A stretch of DNA of 64,000 nucleotides, from the NCBI GenBank assembly GCA_963777665.1, contig CAVZRJ010000001.1, forward strand, positions 868,001-932,000, in the 5' to 3' direction. This stretch comes from Bog-756 sp963777665 (GTDB taxonomy: Bacteria; Actinomycetota; Acidimicrobiia; Acidimicrobiales; RAAP-2). A program made the translations under genes and the position numbers. The notes under the pieces were generated by a model. That model was not told the DNA's origin and made no database searches. It saw only the letters and a program-made list of their open reading frames with translations. How positions within the stretch are numbered: position 1 is the first letter of the stretch; each line of letters starts with the position of its first letter. Shown here piece by piece: positions 38,849-47,860 of this stretch.

Positions 38849-39768
38849 ATGGGCACTGACCAGTCACCACATCCCGACGAGACCCTTCCCGCTCACCCCG
38901 TATCGAGCGCAACGTCCGAGCAGCCAGTCGCCGAACATGCAGCCAGCGGTGGCGCTTCGCGGCCGACCTCCCCGCCGTCGCCGCCACCGGACGTGGCGAC
39001 CGCGGCATCCAAGGCCGGGCAGGCACATTGGCCAACGGTACGGCGACTGCTGTCGAACAGAAAGCGGGCTTGGATCGTTTCCGTTGCCCTGATCTGCTCG
39101 GTGATCGGACTGTCGGTCGGTCTCGTCGCGTCCTCGTCGGCCACGGCCACACCCTCCACCTCGACACCGGTGCAATCCGCGCCGGGGAGCGGTTCTACCG
39201 GCGGTATCGGGTCCGGAGGCGGTGGATCCAACGCCCGGTCCGGTCCGGCTGCAGGGGAGCATCCGGCACCGTCAGCAACACCTCCCCGTCGGGCTTCACA
39301 TTGACGACGTCAGCAGGCCAGAAGGTGACGGTCGACGAGACGCCCTCCACGACGTACCAGAACGGCACACGCTCGACCTCTCCGAGTGGCATTGGAACGG
39401 GTGAGCCCGTCCTCGTCCTCGGGACGACCAACGGAACCACGATCTCGGCAGCACAGGTCATCGTCCAACCGAACGGGACCGGATCAGCGACCTCGTCGCC
39501 AGCGGTGATCCCCTTCCAACGGGGTGCACCGACCACGTCGAAACAGGTGGGTCAGATCCCGGCGAACTGGAGTCAGGGTTCGGGGACGATCGTCAGCGGA
39601 ACAGCCGCGAACGAGGCGACCGAAGCTGCGCTGGCCGCGTACCCGGGGGGCGTGGTCGACCGTGTCGTAACGCTGAACCACGGTGACTACAACGTCCACT
39701 ACATCGGCGTCAACTGGCCACATCACATCTTCCTCAACCAGGATTTCACGGTCATCGGCGCTGAGTAA
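38849..39768 (+). CDS. Membrane-anchored protein with DUF5666/PepSY-like parts, frame interrupted
   Basis: About 305 aa if joined. Pro/Ser-rich cytoplasmic start, TM helix AWIVSVALICSVIGLSVGLV, Ser/Gly linker, then after a missing G near 39254 the frame continues as GASGTVSNTSPSGFTLTTSA and VTVDETPSTTYQNGT, DUF5666-like beta repeats. The C-terminus, AYPGGVVDRVVTLNHGDYNV, HYIGVNWPHHIFLNQDF, resembles PepSY. Start ATG 38849 follows CAGGAGTG. Probably extracytoplasmic, possibly metal or cell-wall related; function unknown. Confidence 0.7.
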
Positions 39769-40073
39769 CCACCGACGCAGAGTGTGAGTCGGCGCTTGAT
39801 GAGCGTAATGACCGCTCGCTGATCCCGGATTCGGACGGGCCGTCACCGGGCCGTCGGCCTGATGGCCCTGATCAGCAGTTAACGCTGCCGCCTCATCCCG
39901 CCCCCTTTTCGTTCGTCTACGCTGCCGAGCCGATTCGTCCGGAAGTTGCCGCGCCAGTCGATGCACGACGGATCGGTGGCACGGTACAGTCAGGCCGGTG
40001 ATCTTGAGTAGATAGTGCCAGCAAGGTACCGGTGTGGCCGTACTGGTGTGCACCTCGGATGTGGGGTTCTCGG
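39769..40073. other. Intergenic region before MFS exporter
   Basis: About 305 bases. It has GC-rich inverted fragments (GGGCCGTCACCGGGCCGTCGGCC) near 39838 but no gene or clear terminator. Confidence 0.4.
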
Positions 40074-41741
40074 ATGACGTTCGACAGAACCATGAATCGC
40101 ACAGATCACTCGTCTGAGGGGACGGATAGGTCCGGAGCGAACGGGACCCGGTCCCTCGCCCTTGCGACTCTCCTCTTCGTCCTCTTCCTGACATTCCTCG
40201 ACAACACCATCGTGACGGTGGTGTTGGCCCAGGTCCAAAGTGACCTCCACGCATCAGTGAGCCAGCTGCAGTGGGTGGTGAACGGCTACGCCCTCACATT
40301 TGCCGCCTTGATGCTGAGTTTCGGCACCGTCGGGGACCTGTTCGGACGCAAGAAGGTCATGCTCGGCGGGGTGGCGGTGTTCTGTGCAGGTTCGGTGATC
40401 GCCGCCGTCGCCCCCACGACCGACATCCTCATCGCCGGGAGAGTCGTCATGGGTATCGGTGCCGCCGCTTCGGAGCCGGGCACCCTGTCGATGATCCGGC
40501 ACCTCTACCCTGACCGGGCACAGCGGGCCCGTTCCCTTGGCATCTGGGCTGCGGTGTCGAGCCTCGGACTGGCCCTCGGCCCGTTGATCGGTGGTCTCTT
40601 GGTCTACGGCTGGTCATGGCGGGCCATCTTCTGGTTCAACGTCGTGTTCGGCGTACTCGCCTTCATCAGTGCAGCCCTCGTCGTCCCGGAAAGCTCGGAT
40701 CCGGTCAAGGCCCGATTCGACATACCAGGATTTCTGCTCGGTGCTCTGGCACTTGGGTCACTCACCTTCGCCATCATCCTCGGGGAGACGGAGGGCTATC
40801 GGACCTGGTGGATCGACCTGCTGTTCTTCTTCGCCTTGGCTGCAGCCATCACCTTCGTCATCGCCGAGCTCCATGCCGAGAACCCAGTACTCAATGTCCG
40901 CTACTTCAAGATTCCCACGTTTGCATCGTCCAACATCGTCGCGTTCACCGTGTATTTCGGGACCTTCGCGATCTTCTTCATGGTGGCCCTCTACCTCCAA
41001 GTGGTCGGATCGAACTCACCCTTGGGCCTCGCCTTGAACTTCCTTCCGTTGGCCGTAGGCATGGTGGCTGCATCGCTCCTTACCGGCCGCTGGGTCGCCA
41101 TTTGGGGTCCCAAGATCCCCATGGCCACCGGTTGTCTGCTGGGCGGGATCGGGATTCTCTTCACCAACGCCAACATCTCCCCGAACGCCGGCATCGGCCA
41201 GATCGGATGGTCCATGTTCCTCGCCGGTGTCGGAGTGGGCATGGCCATGGTGCCGATTACCTCAGGAGCGCTCGGCTCGGTTCCAGCCGAGCATTCGGGA
41301 ATGGCTGCGTCCGCAGCCAACACGTTCCGGGAGCTCGGCGCCGTTGTCGGTGTCGCTGTCCTGGGCTCGATCGTCAACGGTCAACTCACCGTCAACCTGG
41401 TCCAGAAACTGACCGCGATCGGTATCCCGCAGGCCTACCAATCGCTCGTCGTTTCCGCCGTCACGACCGGCACCTACCAGGGAGAGGCCAAGTCGGCCGC
41501 TGCAAAGAACCACGCCATTGCGCACATCGTCAACGAGGTTGTGTCTGCCGCCTACGGGGCGTTTCGACACGGACTCACCGTCTCACTCAACATCGCCGGT
41601 GCCCTTCTCCTCGCGTCGTCCGTGCTGGCCGTGGTCACTGTCTATGGCCGCCGAGTCCACCTCCACCGGGTCAACTCGGACGAAGGCCACCTTCTCCATG
41701 TTTCTGTGAACGATGACTCATCGGGTACTGGCGAACCGTGA
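40074..41741 (+). CDS. MFS drug exporter, DHA2/EmrB-QacA type
   Basis: 555 aa with about 14 predicted helices. TM1 FVLFLTFLDNTIVTVVLAQV with the DHA2 Asp, motif A GDLFGRKKVM, GRVVMGIGAAASEPGTLSMI, motif C region AAVSSLGLALGPLIGGLLVY. A long hydrophilic loop near the C-terminus (YQSLVVSAVTTGTYQGEAKS) is usual for the family. Start ATG 40074 or 40092. No adjacent regulator. Probably exports hydrophobic compounds. Confidence 0.92.
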   Translation: MTFDRTMNRTDHSSEGTDRSGANGTRSLALATLLFVLFLTFLDNTIVTVVLAQVQSDLHASVSQLQWVVNGYALTFAALMLSFGTVGDLFGRKKVMLGGVAVFCAGSVIAAVAPTTDILIAGRVVMGIGAAASEPGTLSMIRHLYPDRAQRARSLGIWAAVSSLGLALGPLIGGLLVYGWSWRAIFWFNVVFGVLAFISAALVVPESSDPVKARFDIPGFLLGALALGSLTFAIILGETEGYRTWWIDLLFFFALAAAITFVIAELHAENPVLNVRYFKIPTFASSNIVAFTVYFGTFAIFFMVALYLQVVGSNSPLGLALNFLPLAVGMVAASLLTGRWVAIWGPKIPMATGCLLGGIGILFTNANISPNAGIGQIGWSMFLAGVGVGMAMVPITSGALGSVPAEHSGMAASAANTFRELGAVVGVAVLGSIVNGQLTVNLVQKLTAIGIPQAYQSLVVSAVTTGTYQGEAKSAAAKNHAIAHIVNEVVSAAYGAFRHGLTVSLNIAGALLLASSVLAVVTVYGRRVHLHRVNSDEGHLLHVSVNDDSSGTGEP

Positions 41742-41877
41742 TGCCTGGCAAACAGCACCGTCTTCGATCATCGAGGTGGTTCTGGCGGTGAGGTTCAGCG
41801 GGGAACAGGACCGGACAGAAGGGCGGCGAGACCAGGCTTGAGACTGGATCCAGGCAGGGCCGCAGAGCCAACCCCTG

Positions 41878-41911
41878 TTGTCAACGGGTGTTGCGCAACA
41901 CCCGTTGACAA
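41878..41911. repeat. 34-bp perfect palindrome
   Basis: Arm TTGTCAACGGGTGTTGC followed without any loop by its exact complement GCAACACCCGTTGACAA. It lies 136 bp after the MFS gene and 66 bp from remnant gene material. It could be a bidirectional terminator, an operator or a recombination end; no T-tract follows. Confidence 0.9.
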
Positions 41912-41976
41912 ATTGCGAGAGCTTGCCGTGAGGGCCCTGTCCTACGACCGGGGCAGGTGCCGCCACATGATCTCGC

Positions 41977-42360
41977 TCAGCTGACGGCCACCACAAAGGA
42001 CTCGGTCACCTGCGCCCCGGCCACGACCACGACCTTGCGGGGCGCAGTCACCACCTCAGTGCTCGTCGGACCGGACCCGTAGACGTAGACCAGGCCCGAC
42101 ACCCACCACGTCCCCGGGGTGAGGGCCAACTGGTAGGTCCCGTTCTGCTGCAGATAGGCGTCCTGTTCGCCCGCGCAGATGACCGTCGGCTTGGCCGTGC
42201 AGGCCCGTGCCCCCGCCTGGTGCACCACCGCCTCCCGGGCCTTGGCCCTCCCGCACGACCCGACTGCCGGGGGGTTACATCCGTGCGGACCGGGTGGGGA
42301 GCCGCCCTGGTACCGCTCGCAGGGGGTGCTCGGCGTCGCATCCTGGTTGGTGCTTGCCAT
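41977..42360 (-). CDS. Possible fragment of a secreted protein
   Basis: Protein-like only in the last 65 residues: LQQNGTYQLALTPGTWWVSG, LVYVYGSGP, KVVVVAGAQVTESFVVAVS, a carboxypeptidase-regulatory-like beta domain. The first half is low-complexity and lies antisense to the membrane-protein remnant. Probably the C-terminus of a truncated exported protein. Confidence 0.4.
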   Translation of the reverse strand: MASTNQDATPSTPCERYQGGSPPGPHGCNPPAVGSCGRAKAREAVVHQAGARACTAKPTVICAGEQDAYLQQNGTYQLALTPGTWWVSGLVYVYGSGPTSTEVVTAPRKVVVVAGAQVTESFVVAVS

Positions 42361-43038
42361 GGGTGCCCTGGCGCTGCTCCGGGCCGGTGGCGGCCACTCC
42401 TTCCCCCGCCAGTTCCCCCGCCAGGCGGGCCTGCTCGCCTTCCTTGCCTTCCTCCCTGCGGCCAGCAGCGCCGTCGTGCAGCTCTACCACCCCCAGGACG
42501 TGGTCAGCCTGGGCCTGGCCCTCGCCGGCCTGGCCCAGACCTTGCGCCACCGGTGGATCCTGGCCGGGTTGCTGTTCGGCGGCGCGCTCCTCTCCAAGCA
42601 GTTCGCTGTGCTCCTCCTGCTACCGGCCCTTGCCGCCGCCCCCGACGCCCGGTCCCGCATCCGTCTCGGCGGGACCGCAACACTCGTCTTCGCCGCCGGC
42701 ATCCTCCCGTTCCTGGCGGTCGCCCCCGGGGCCACCCTCGACAACCTCAGCGGCCTCGGTGCCGGAGGGGCGGTACCCGGGATGACCGTGCTCACCCTGG
42801 CCGGCGTCACCGGAGGTGACGCGTCCTGCTGGTCGACCTGGTGGCCCGACGCTCACCCCACCGCTCGCTTGCCTGGTCTGCGGCCGCGGCCTTCTTCGTC
42901 GCGTTCCGGCCGGCCGGCCACGCGGTCGCTGCCTTCGGCACCCTCCTCCTGGCTGTGACGGCGGTCGCCGCCGGCTTGCTCGACCTGGCCCGGCCCGATG
43001 CAACGTCGGTCCTGGTCGCGGAGGTGTCGGCACCGTGA
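42290..43038 (+). pseudogene. Truncated polytopic membrane protein (glycosyltransferase-like)
   Basis: Strongly hydrophobic: VLGVASWLVLAMGALALLRA, AGLLAFLAFLPAASSAVVQL, LLFGGALLSKQFAVLLLLPA, LVFAAGILPFLAVAPGATL. After a frame shift near 42820, SLAWSAAAAFFVAFRPAGHA and a final helix follow. Spacing recalls DUF2029/GT87-type membrane glycosyltransferases, but the catalytic N-terminus is missing. A broken remnant. Confidence 0.5.
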
Positions 43039-43340
43039 AGTCGGCCGGTCACCTGGTCGACACCGCAGCGGCCTCGCCCTGGGTGGCCCGTGAAGTGCCG
43101 GGCCCGGAGCCCGAGGAGGCGGATCCTCGAGCTCGACGGACCCGACACCCGAGGGTACCGGTGGGCCTCGGTCCCAGGGGTGGATGCTCAGGCCGAAAAC
43201 GGAATCAGTTTCCGTGACCAGCGAGTACCACGACCCAGAGCCGATCGGCTACTCCACCTGCTACCTTTTCCGGGCCGAGGCGGACGGACAGTCGGACCTG
43301 AAGCCCGACGGGGCCGTCGTTCACGAGAGGGGATCCTGAA

Positions 43341-44561
43341 ATGCACAAGCGTACGGTGAGCCGTAAAGCCATGATCGCCGGGGCAGCGCTGCTCGGGGTT
43401 GGCGCGTTGTTGTTCCAGTACGCACCCCTCGCCTCCGCCTCCAACTCGAGCGCTGCATCCCCGACGACCCTGCCGGCCGTCCGCCATGTGTTCGTGATCA
43501 TGCTCGAGAACAACGGCTATGCCGCCGCGTTCGGATCGCCGACCCATGACCCGTATCTCGCGACGACGTTGCCGAGCAAGGGTGCGCTGCTCAAGAACTA
43601 CTACGGGATCGGGCACTTCTCCAACGACAACTACGCCGGTTTCATCTCTGGCCAGCCGCCCAACAAGGACAACCAGGTCGACTGCCTCACCTCCGGCTAC
43701 TCCAACTTCCCGGCGGGAGACGGCCAGACCAACGGAATCCAGCAGGGAGCTGGTTGCGTCTTCCCTGCAGCGGTGCCCACGCTCGCCAGCCAGCTGAGTG
43801 CAAAGGGGTTCACGTGGAAGGGCTACGCAGAGGACATGGGAAATGATCCCTCGCGTGATGGAGGCATCTCCTGTGGCCATCCGACAGTCGGAACCAAAGA
43901 CCCGACCACAAATGCAACAGCGAGCGACGGATACACGACCCGGCACAACCCGTTCCTGTACTTTCATTCGATCATCGACAACGCGACCGTTTGCAAGAAG
44001 GACGTGGTGCCGATGGGCAGCACGACTGGGAAAATGCCGACGGGTACGCCGGCCGGGGTCACCGGTCTGGTCACCGATCTCAAGACCGCGGCAACCACCC
44101 CCAACTTCAGCTTCATCACCCCGAACCTGTGCGACGACGGTCATGACTATCCCTGCAAGAACACGACCGGTGCAGGACAAGGCGGGGGCTCAGCCGTCGG
44201 TGACGTCAACAAATGGTTGAGCACCTGGGTCCCGATCATCCAGGCTTCGGCTGCGTACCGGGCGAATGGGCTCATAGAGATCACCTTCGACGAAGCCGAG
44301 ACGCCAACGCTCGACACCACTGCCTGCTGCGGCGAGACCAAAGGGCCGGCTGCCGACACCGGTGGAAATGGGATCAAGGGTCCTGGAGGTGGCGTCGTGG
44401 GTGCTGTCCTTCTCTCACCGTTCATCAGCCCGGGCACCGTGGTGACCAAGGCCTACAACCATTACTCGTCGCTGGCGTCGATCGAGGATCTGTTCGGGTT
44501 GGCACACCTCGGTGCGGCGAAGACCGTCACCTCGAACTTCGACACAGGCATCTACAAATAG
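43341..44561 (+). CDS. Secreted phosphoesterase, PF04185-type (SapM/phospholipase C-like)
   Basis: 406 aa. Signal peptide (KAMIAGAALLGVGALLFQYA, cut near ASA). Catalytic start VRHVFVIMLENNGYAAAFG (the E-N of the phosphoesterase family). GIGHFSNDNYAGFISGQPP, then GLIEITFDEAETPT, VVGAVLLSPFISPGTVV and NHYSSLASIEDLFGLAHLG supply further metal/His residues as in SapM-like acid phosphatases. ATG follows GGGGATCC. Likely exported and acting on phosphorylated lipids or nucleotides; substrate unknown. Confidence 0.88.
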   Translation: MHKRTVSRKAMIAGAALLGVGALLFQYAPLASASNSSAASPTTLPAVRHVFVIMLENNGYAAAFGSPTHDPYLATTLPSKGALLKNYYGIGHFSNDNYAGFISGQPPNKDNQVDCLTSGYSNFPAGDGQTNGIQQGAGCVFPAAVPTLASQLSAKGFTWKGYAEDMGNDPSRDGGISCGHPTVGTKDPTTNATASDGYTTRHNPFLYFHSIIDNATVCKKDVVPMGSTTGKMPTGTPAGVTGLVTDLKTAATTPNFSFITPNLCDDGHDYPCKNTTGAGQGGGSAVGDVNKWLSTWVPIIQASAAYRANGLIEITFDEAETPTLDTTACCGETKGPAADTGGNGIKGPGGGVVGAVLLSPFISPGTVVTKAYNHYSSLASIEDLFGLAHLGAAKTVTSNFDTGIYK

Positions 44562-44759
44562 CCCTCGATCGTGTCCGGGCGCGGGTGAACCGAGACTCGT
44601 CGTTTCGACCGCCTCGGCGCGATCCTAGGGATTCGACCACACCCACGCCCAGGTGAGGAGTTCCGCGGGCCTCGGGCAGAGCGGTGACCGCTTACACTCC
44701 AAGTCACGCCACGCCACCTTCCCGGAAGGTCGGGAATGTGGTTGACAGGGAGGACACCG

Positions 44760-45386
44760 TTGGAGCGTCAGTCGCTTGATGTTCAGCTTCGCGAGAAGCG
44801 TTCGGAGACGATGCTCCTCACGCTGGAGGACGTCGCCCTGCAGTTGTTCGAAGAGCACGGGTTCGGCGAGGTGACCGTCGATGACATCGCGACGAAGGCG
44901 CGCATCTCGGCACGGACCTTCTATCGATACTTTCCCGCCAAGGAGGATGTGCTGCAGTTGCGGATCGAGAGGCGGAGCGATGCCTTGCGAACTGCTCTGG
45001 CCGCCCGTCCCGACGATGAGCCTGCGCTGCAATCGCTCCGCACGGCGCTCGGGGAAGTCATTTCGGCTGAGGACGTCGTCGCTCTCCGGCGTTGGATCAC
45101 GGTCGTCGCTGCCACTCCGAGCGTCCTGCGTGCGGTGCTCGGTGGGATCCAGCTCAAGTCCTACCGGGTCATGGCGGAGTTCTTCGGCTCTCGCCTGGGC
45201 TGGCCGAGCGATGCCCTCGTCCCGACGATGTTGGCTGCAGCGGCAGGAGGTGTGATCCAGGCCGCCCTCACCTACTGGTTCTTTCACGGCGGGGACTTGG
45301 CGACCACGATCTCCGAGGGTTTCGGGGTCCTCGAGAAGGGCATCGGCACAGATCCGAGCGGGTGGGGGGATCTGACCCGGCGATGA
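44760..45386 (+). CDS. TetR-family regulator
   Basis: 208 aa. Helix-turn-helix: TMLLTLEDVALQLFEEHGFG, then VTVDDIATKARISARTFYRY and FPAKEDVL. The C-terminus is a MftR-like domain (RRWITVVAATPSVLRAVLGG, FFHGGDLATTISEGF). TTG 44760 is chosen because GGGAGGAC stands at the right distance. It lies between a secreted phosphatase and a secreted hydrolase; target unknown. Confidence 0.87.
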   Translation: MERQSLDVQLREKRSETMLLTLEDVALQLFEEHGFGEVTVDDIATKARISARTFYRYFPAKEDVLQLRIERRSDALRTALAARPDDEPALQSLRTALGEVISAEDVVALRRWITVVAATPSVLRAVLGGIQLKSYRVMAEFFGSRLGWPSDALVPTMLAAAAGGVIQAALTYWFFHGGDLATTISEGFGVLEKGIGTDPSGWGDLTRR

Positions 45387-45545
45387 CGGCCGTCTGACGC
45401 CTGTCCTCGAGAGCTCCGGCAGGAAGGGACCGCGAGACGTCAACATCCTTCTGGTGAGTCCTGCACCGTCGTTGACAAGCAAAGCCATGCTTGGCAGACT
45501 CTGCCATCCAGTGGCGCCTGTTCTGGTGCGCACAAGGGGGAAGCG

Positions 45546-47114
45546 GTGAAGTCAACGGTGATCACCAGTCAGTCTTGGCGCATGGTCGGCGGCTTGTTGG
45601 CCGTATTCGGCCTGGGTGTCGTTGTCACCGCGTGTGGAACATCGGCAAGTTCGACGCAGACCACGGCCACAGTTCCTTCGGTGCCGGCGAGCGTTCCGCA
45701 GGCGACCGTCACCGGTCCGGTGACCGGCGGAAAAGGCATCGACTTGGCCGGCACCACCACGTTCCCGCTCAGCAGCGTCGGCTACGAGCAAAGCGAATAC
45801 TTCCTGTCCGGCACCGCCACGGCATACACAAGCGCCGGACCCCTGACCGCCAACGGTCGCTGGACGGTCGCTCCTGCCAGCACGGCACCGTACAAGACAC
45901 GGATGGTCGTCTACCGGCCGATCGACCCCAAACGATTCAACGGAACCGTGATCGTCGAGTGGCTCAATGTGAGCGGTGGTGTCGACGCGGCGGCGGCCTG
46001 GCTGACGGACCACGTACAGATGATCCGGGGCGGCGCGGTCTACGTCGGGGTGAGCGTTCAGGCCGCAGGCATCGACGGTTCCTCGGGTTCTCTTGGCGCC
46101 TCTGCAGGCCAGGCCGGCGGGATAAAGGGGGCGGATCCAGCTCGCTACGGCTCGCTCACGACTCCTGGCGACAGCTACTCGTACAGCATGTACGAACAGG
46201 CCGGTGCTGCGATCCACCGTGACGCAGCCACCGTGCTCGCCGGCCTCGAGCCCAAACGGGTACTCGCCCTCGGCGAGTCGCAATCCGCCTTTCGGCTCGT
46301 CACGTATCTCGACGCGTTGCAACCCCTGTCACAAGGGGTCTACGACGGCTATTTCGTCTACAGCCGTGGGGGTTCGGGCGCCCCTCTCTCACAGGCACCC
46401 CAGTCCGCCATCACACCTCCGACTCCGACGATCATCCGAACCGACCTCAACGTTCCGGTCATGCTGTTCGAAACCGAGGCAGACCTGCTCGTCCTCGGCT
46501 ACCTCCCTGCTCGCCAAGCTCCGACCAGTTTCATCCGAGAGTGGGAGGTGGCCGGCACCGCGCACTACGACACCTACGGCCTGGTCGAGTCCATGACCGA
46601 CAACGGGAACGGCGCCGCGGACGTGAAGACGTTCGACACGATGGTCAACCCGGTCTCCTCCTTCGACGGAGGAGTCATCAGCTGCCCCGTCCCCCTCAAC
46701 GCCGGGGCGCACACCTATGAGCTCCGGGCCGCCGTCGTCGCTCTCGACCACTGGGTGGCCACGGGAACGCCACCTCCCCAGTCGCCACGCCTCCAAGTGG
46801 CAAGCTCAACGGCGTTCGTGACCGATCAGGACGGTGAGGCGGTCGGTGGGATACGCACGCCCCAGGTCCAGGCGCCGATCGCCATCGTGAACGGCACCGG
46901 TGACACCTCCAGCTCCGGCGGTGGATTCTGCGGCTTGTTCGGGTCGACGACTCCGTTCAGCGCGGCAAAGCTCGCCTCTCTCTATCCCACCCACAGCGTC
47001 TTCGTGACGAAGTGGAACAAAGCCGTTGCTACGGATGTCTCGAAGGGATACCTGCTGCCGGCAGACGCCAACGCTCTCGACAGGGTCGCGCAGCAATCGA
47101 CGATCGGGGGCTGA
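45546..47114 (+). CDS. Lipoprotein with alpha/beta-hydrolase domain
   Basis: 522 aa. Lipobox in the signal LLAVFGLGVVVTACGTSASS. The body has GTVIVEWLNVSGGVDAAAAW, VLALGESQSAFRLVTYLDAL (nucleophile Ser in GESQS), and VMLFETEADLLVLGYLPARQ, ending VFVTKWNKAVATDV. It resembles the actinobacterial alpha/beta hydrolase domain proteins of PF20091 type. GTG start after GGGGGAAGCG. Probably anchored outside the membrane; substrate unknown. Confidence 0.85.
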   Translation: MKSTVITSQSWRMVGGLLAVFGLGVVVTACGTSASSTQTTATVPSVPASVPQATVTGPVTGGKGIDLAGTTTFPLSSVGYEQSEYFLSGTATAYTSAGPLTANGRWTVAPASTAPYKTRMVVYRPIDPKRFNGTVIVEWLNVSGGVDAAAAWLTDHVQMIRGGAVYVGVSVQAAGIDGSSGSLGASAGQAGGIKGADPARYGSLTTPGDSYSYSMYEQAGAAIHRDAATVLAGLEPKRVLALGESQSAFRLVTYLDALQPLSQGVYDGYFVYSRGGSGAPLSQAPQSAITPPTPTIIRTDLNVPVMLFETEADLLVLGYLPARQAPTSFIREWEVAGTAHYDTYGLVESMTDNGNGAADVKTFDTMVNPVSSFDGGVISCPVPLNAGAHTYELRAAVVALDHWVATGTPPPQSPRLQVASSTAFVTDQDGEAVGGIRTPQVQAPIAIVNGTGDTSSSGGGFCGLFGSTTPFSAAKLASLYPTHSVFVTKWNKAVATDVSKGYLLPADANALDRVAQQSTIGG

Positions 47115-47175
47115 CCGAGACGCCCACAGACCCGTCGTCCGGCGGCAATCAGGCGAATGCCGGCGCCAGGGTGCA

Positions 47176-47796
47176 TTACGCAGGGGGCTGCGCTGGGGCA
47201 GTTGTCAACCCCGTGACAATCGTGTCGACGACGACCTGAGCGAATCGGTCACTCAACGAGAGATGCGACTGCAAGAGCCGGTGGTAGGCGGGCCCGTAGA
47301 GCAGGTCAAGTGCGATGTCGGCATCGGTGTCCGGGGGAATCTCCCCCCGCTCGATGGCTCGTTCGATCATGATCCTGTGCTGCGTCCTGACAGGCAGCAT
47401 GAATCGCTCACGCCAGACGTCGGATAGCTCGGGATCCCGCTGCACTTCCGCGATGAGTCCAACGAGCGTACGGCCGGTCACCGTCCCTTTGACCAGACGG
47501 ATCCACGACCGTAGGGCGGCAAGAAGATCACCGCGCAGGCTTCCGGTGTCGGGAAGCGGCTGACGAACCAGAAACGCGGCCAAAAAGGCGTCGAAGACGA
47601 GGATGCCTTTCGTCGGCCAGCGCCGGTAGATGGTGGCCTTGCTCACCTTGGCTCTCACCGCCACCTCTTCCATCGTGAGGTCGACGAACCCCCGTTCTTC
47701 GAGGAGTTGGGACGCAGCTTCGAGGATGGCGCGCTGGGATCGCTCGCTACGCGGACGACCTCGGCCAACCACCTCTGGAATATGGGCATCGGTCAC
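47176..47796 (-). CDS. TetR-family repressor of the adjacent exporter
   Basis: 206 aa. GRGRPRSERSQRAILEAASQ, then LTMEEVAVRAKVSKATIYRR and WPTKGILVFDAFLAAF form the DNA-binding domain, with a TetR_C_11-like C-terminus (GLIAEVQRDPELSDVWRERF). GTG 47796 chosen from conservation; the longer frame runs through the operator. It is divergent from a DHA2 exporter with a perfect palindrome between, the classical repressor-pump layout. Confidence 0.9.
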   Translation of the reverse strand: MTDAHIPEVVGRGRPRSERSQRAILEAASQLLEERGFVDLTMEEVAVRAKVSKATIYRRWPTKGILVFDAFLAAFLVRQPLPDTGSLRGDLLAALRSWIRLVKGTVTGRTLVGLIAEVQRDPELSDVWRERFMLPVRTQHRIMIERAIERGEIPPDTDADIALDLLYGPAYHRLLQSHLSLSDRFAQVVVDTIVTGLTTAPAQPPA

Positions 47797-47823
47797 GAGG
47801 TTGACTCTACACGTATTTACGGT

Positions 47824-47837
47824 ACGATACGTATCGT
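47824..47837. promoter_or_regulatory. Perfect palindromic operator
   Basis: ACGATACGTATCGT, a 14-bp perfect palindrome in the 64-bp gap between the divergent TetR and exporter genes. A further half-like ACGTATTTACG lies just before it. Confidence 0.75.
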
Positions 47838-47860
47838 TCTGATATTCCGAGGTGAGGTCG

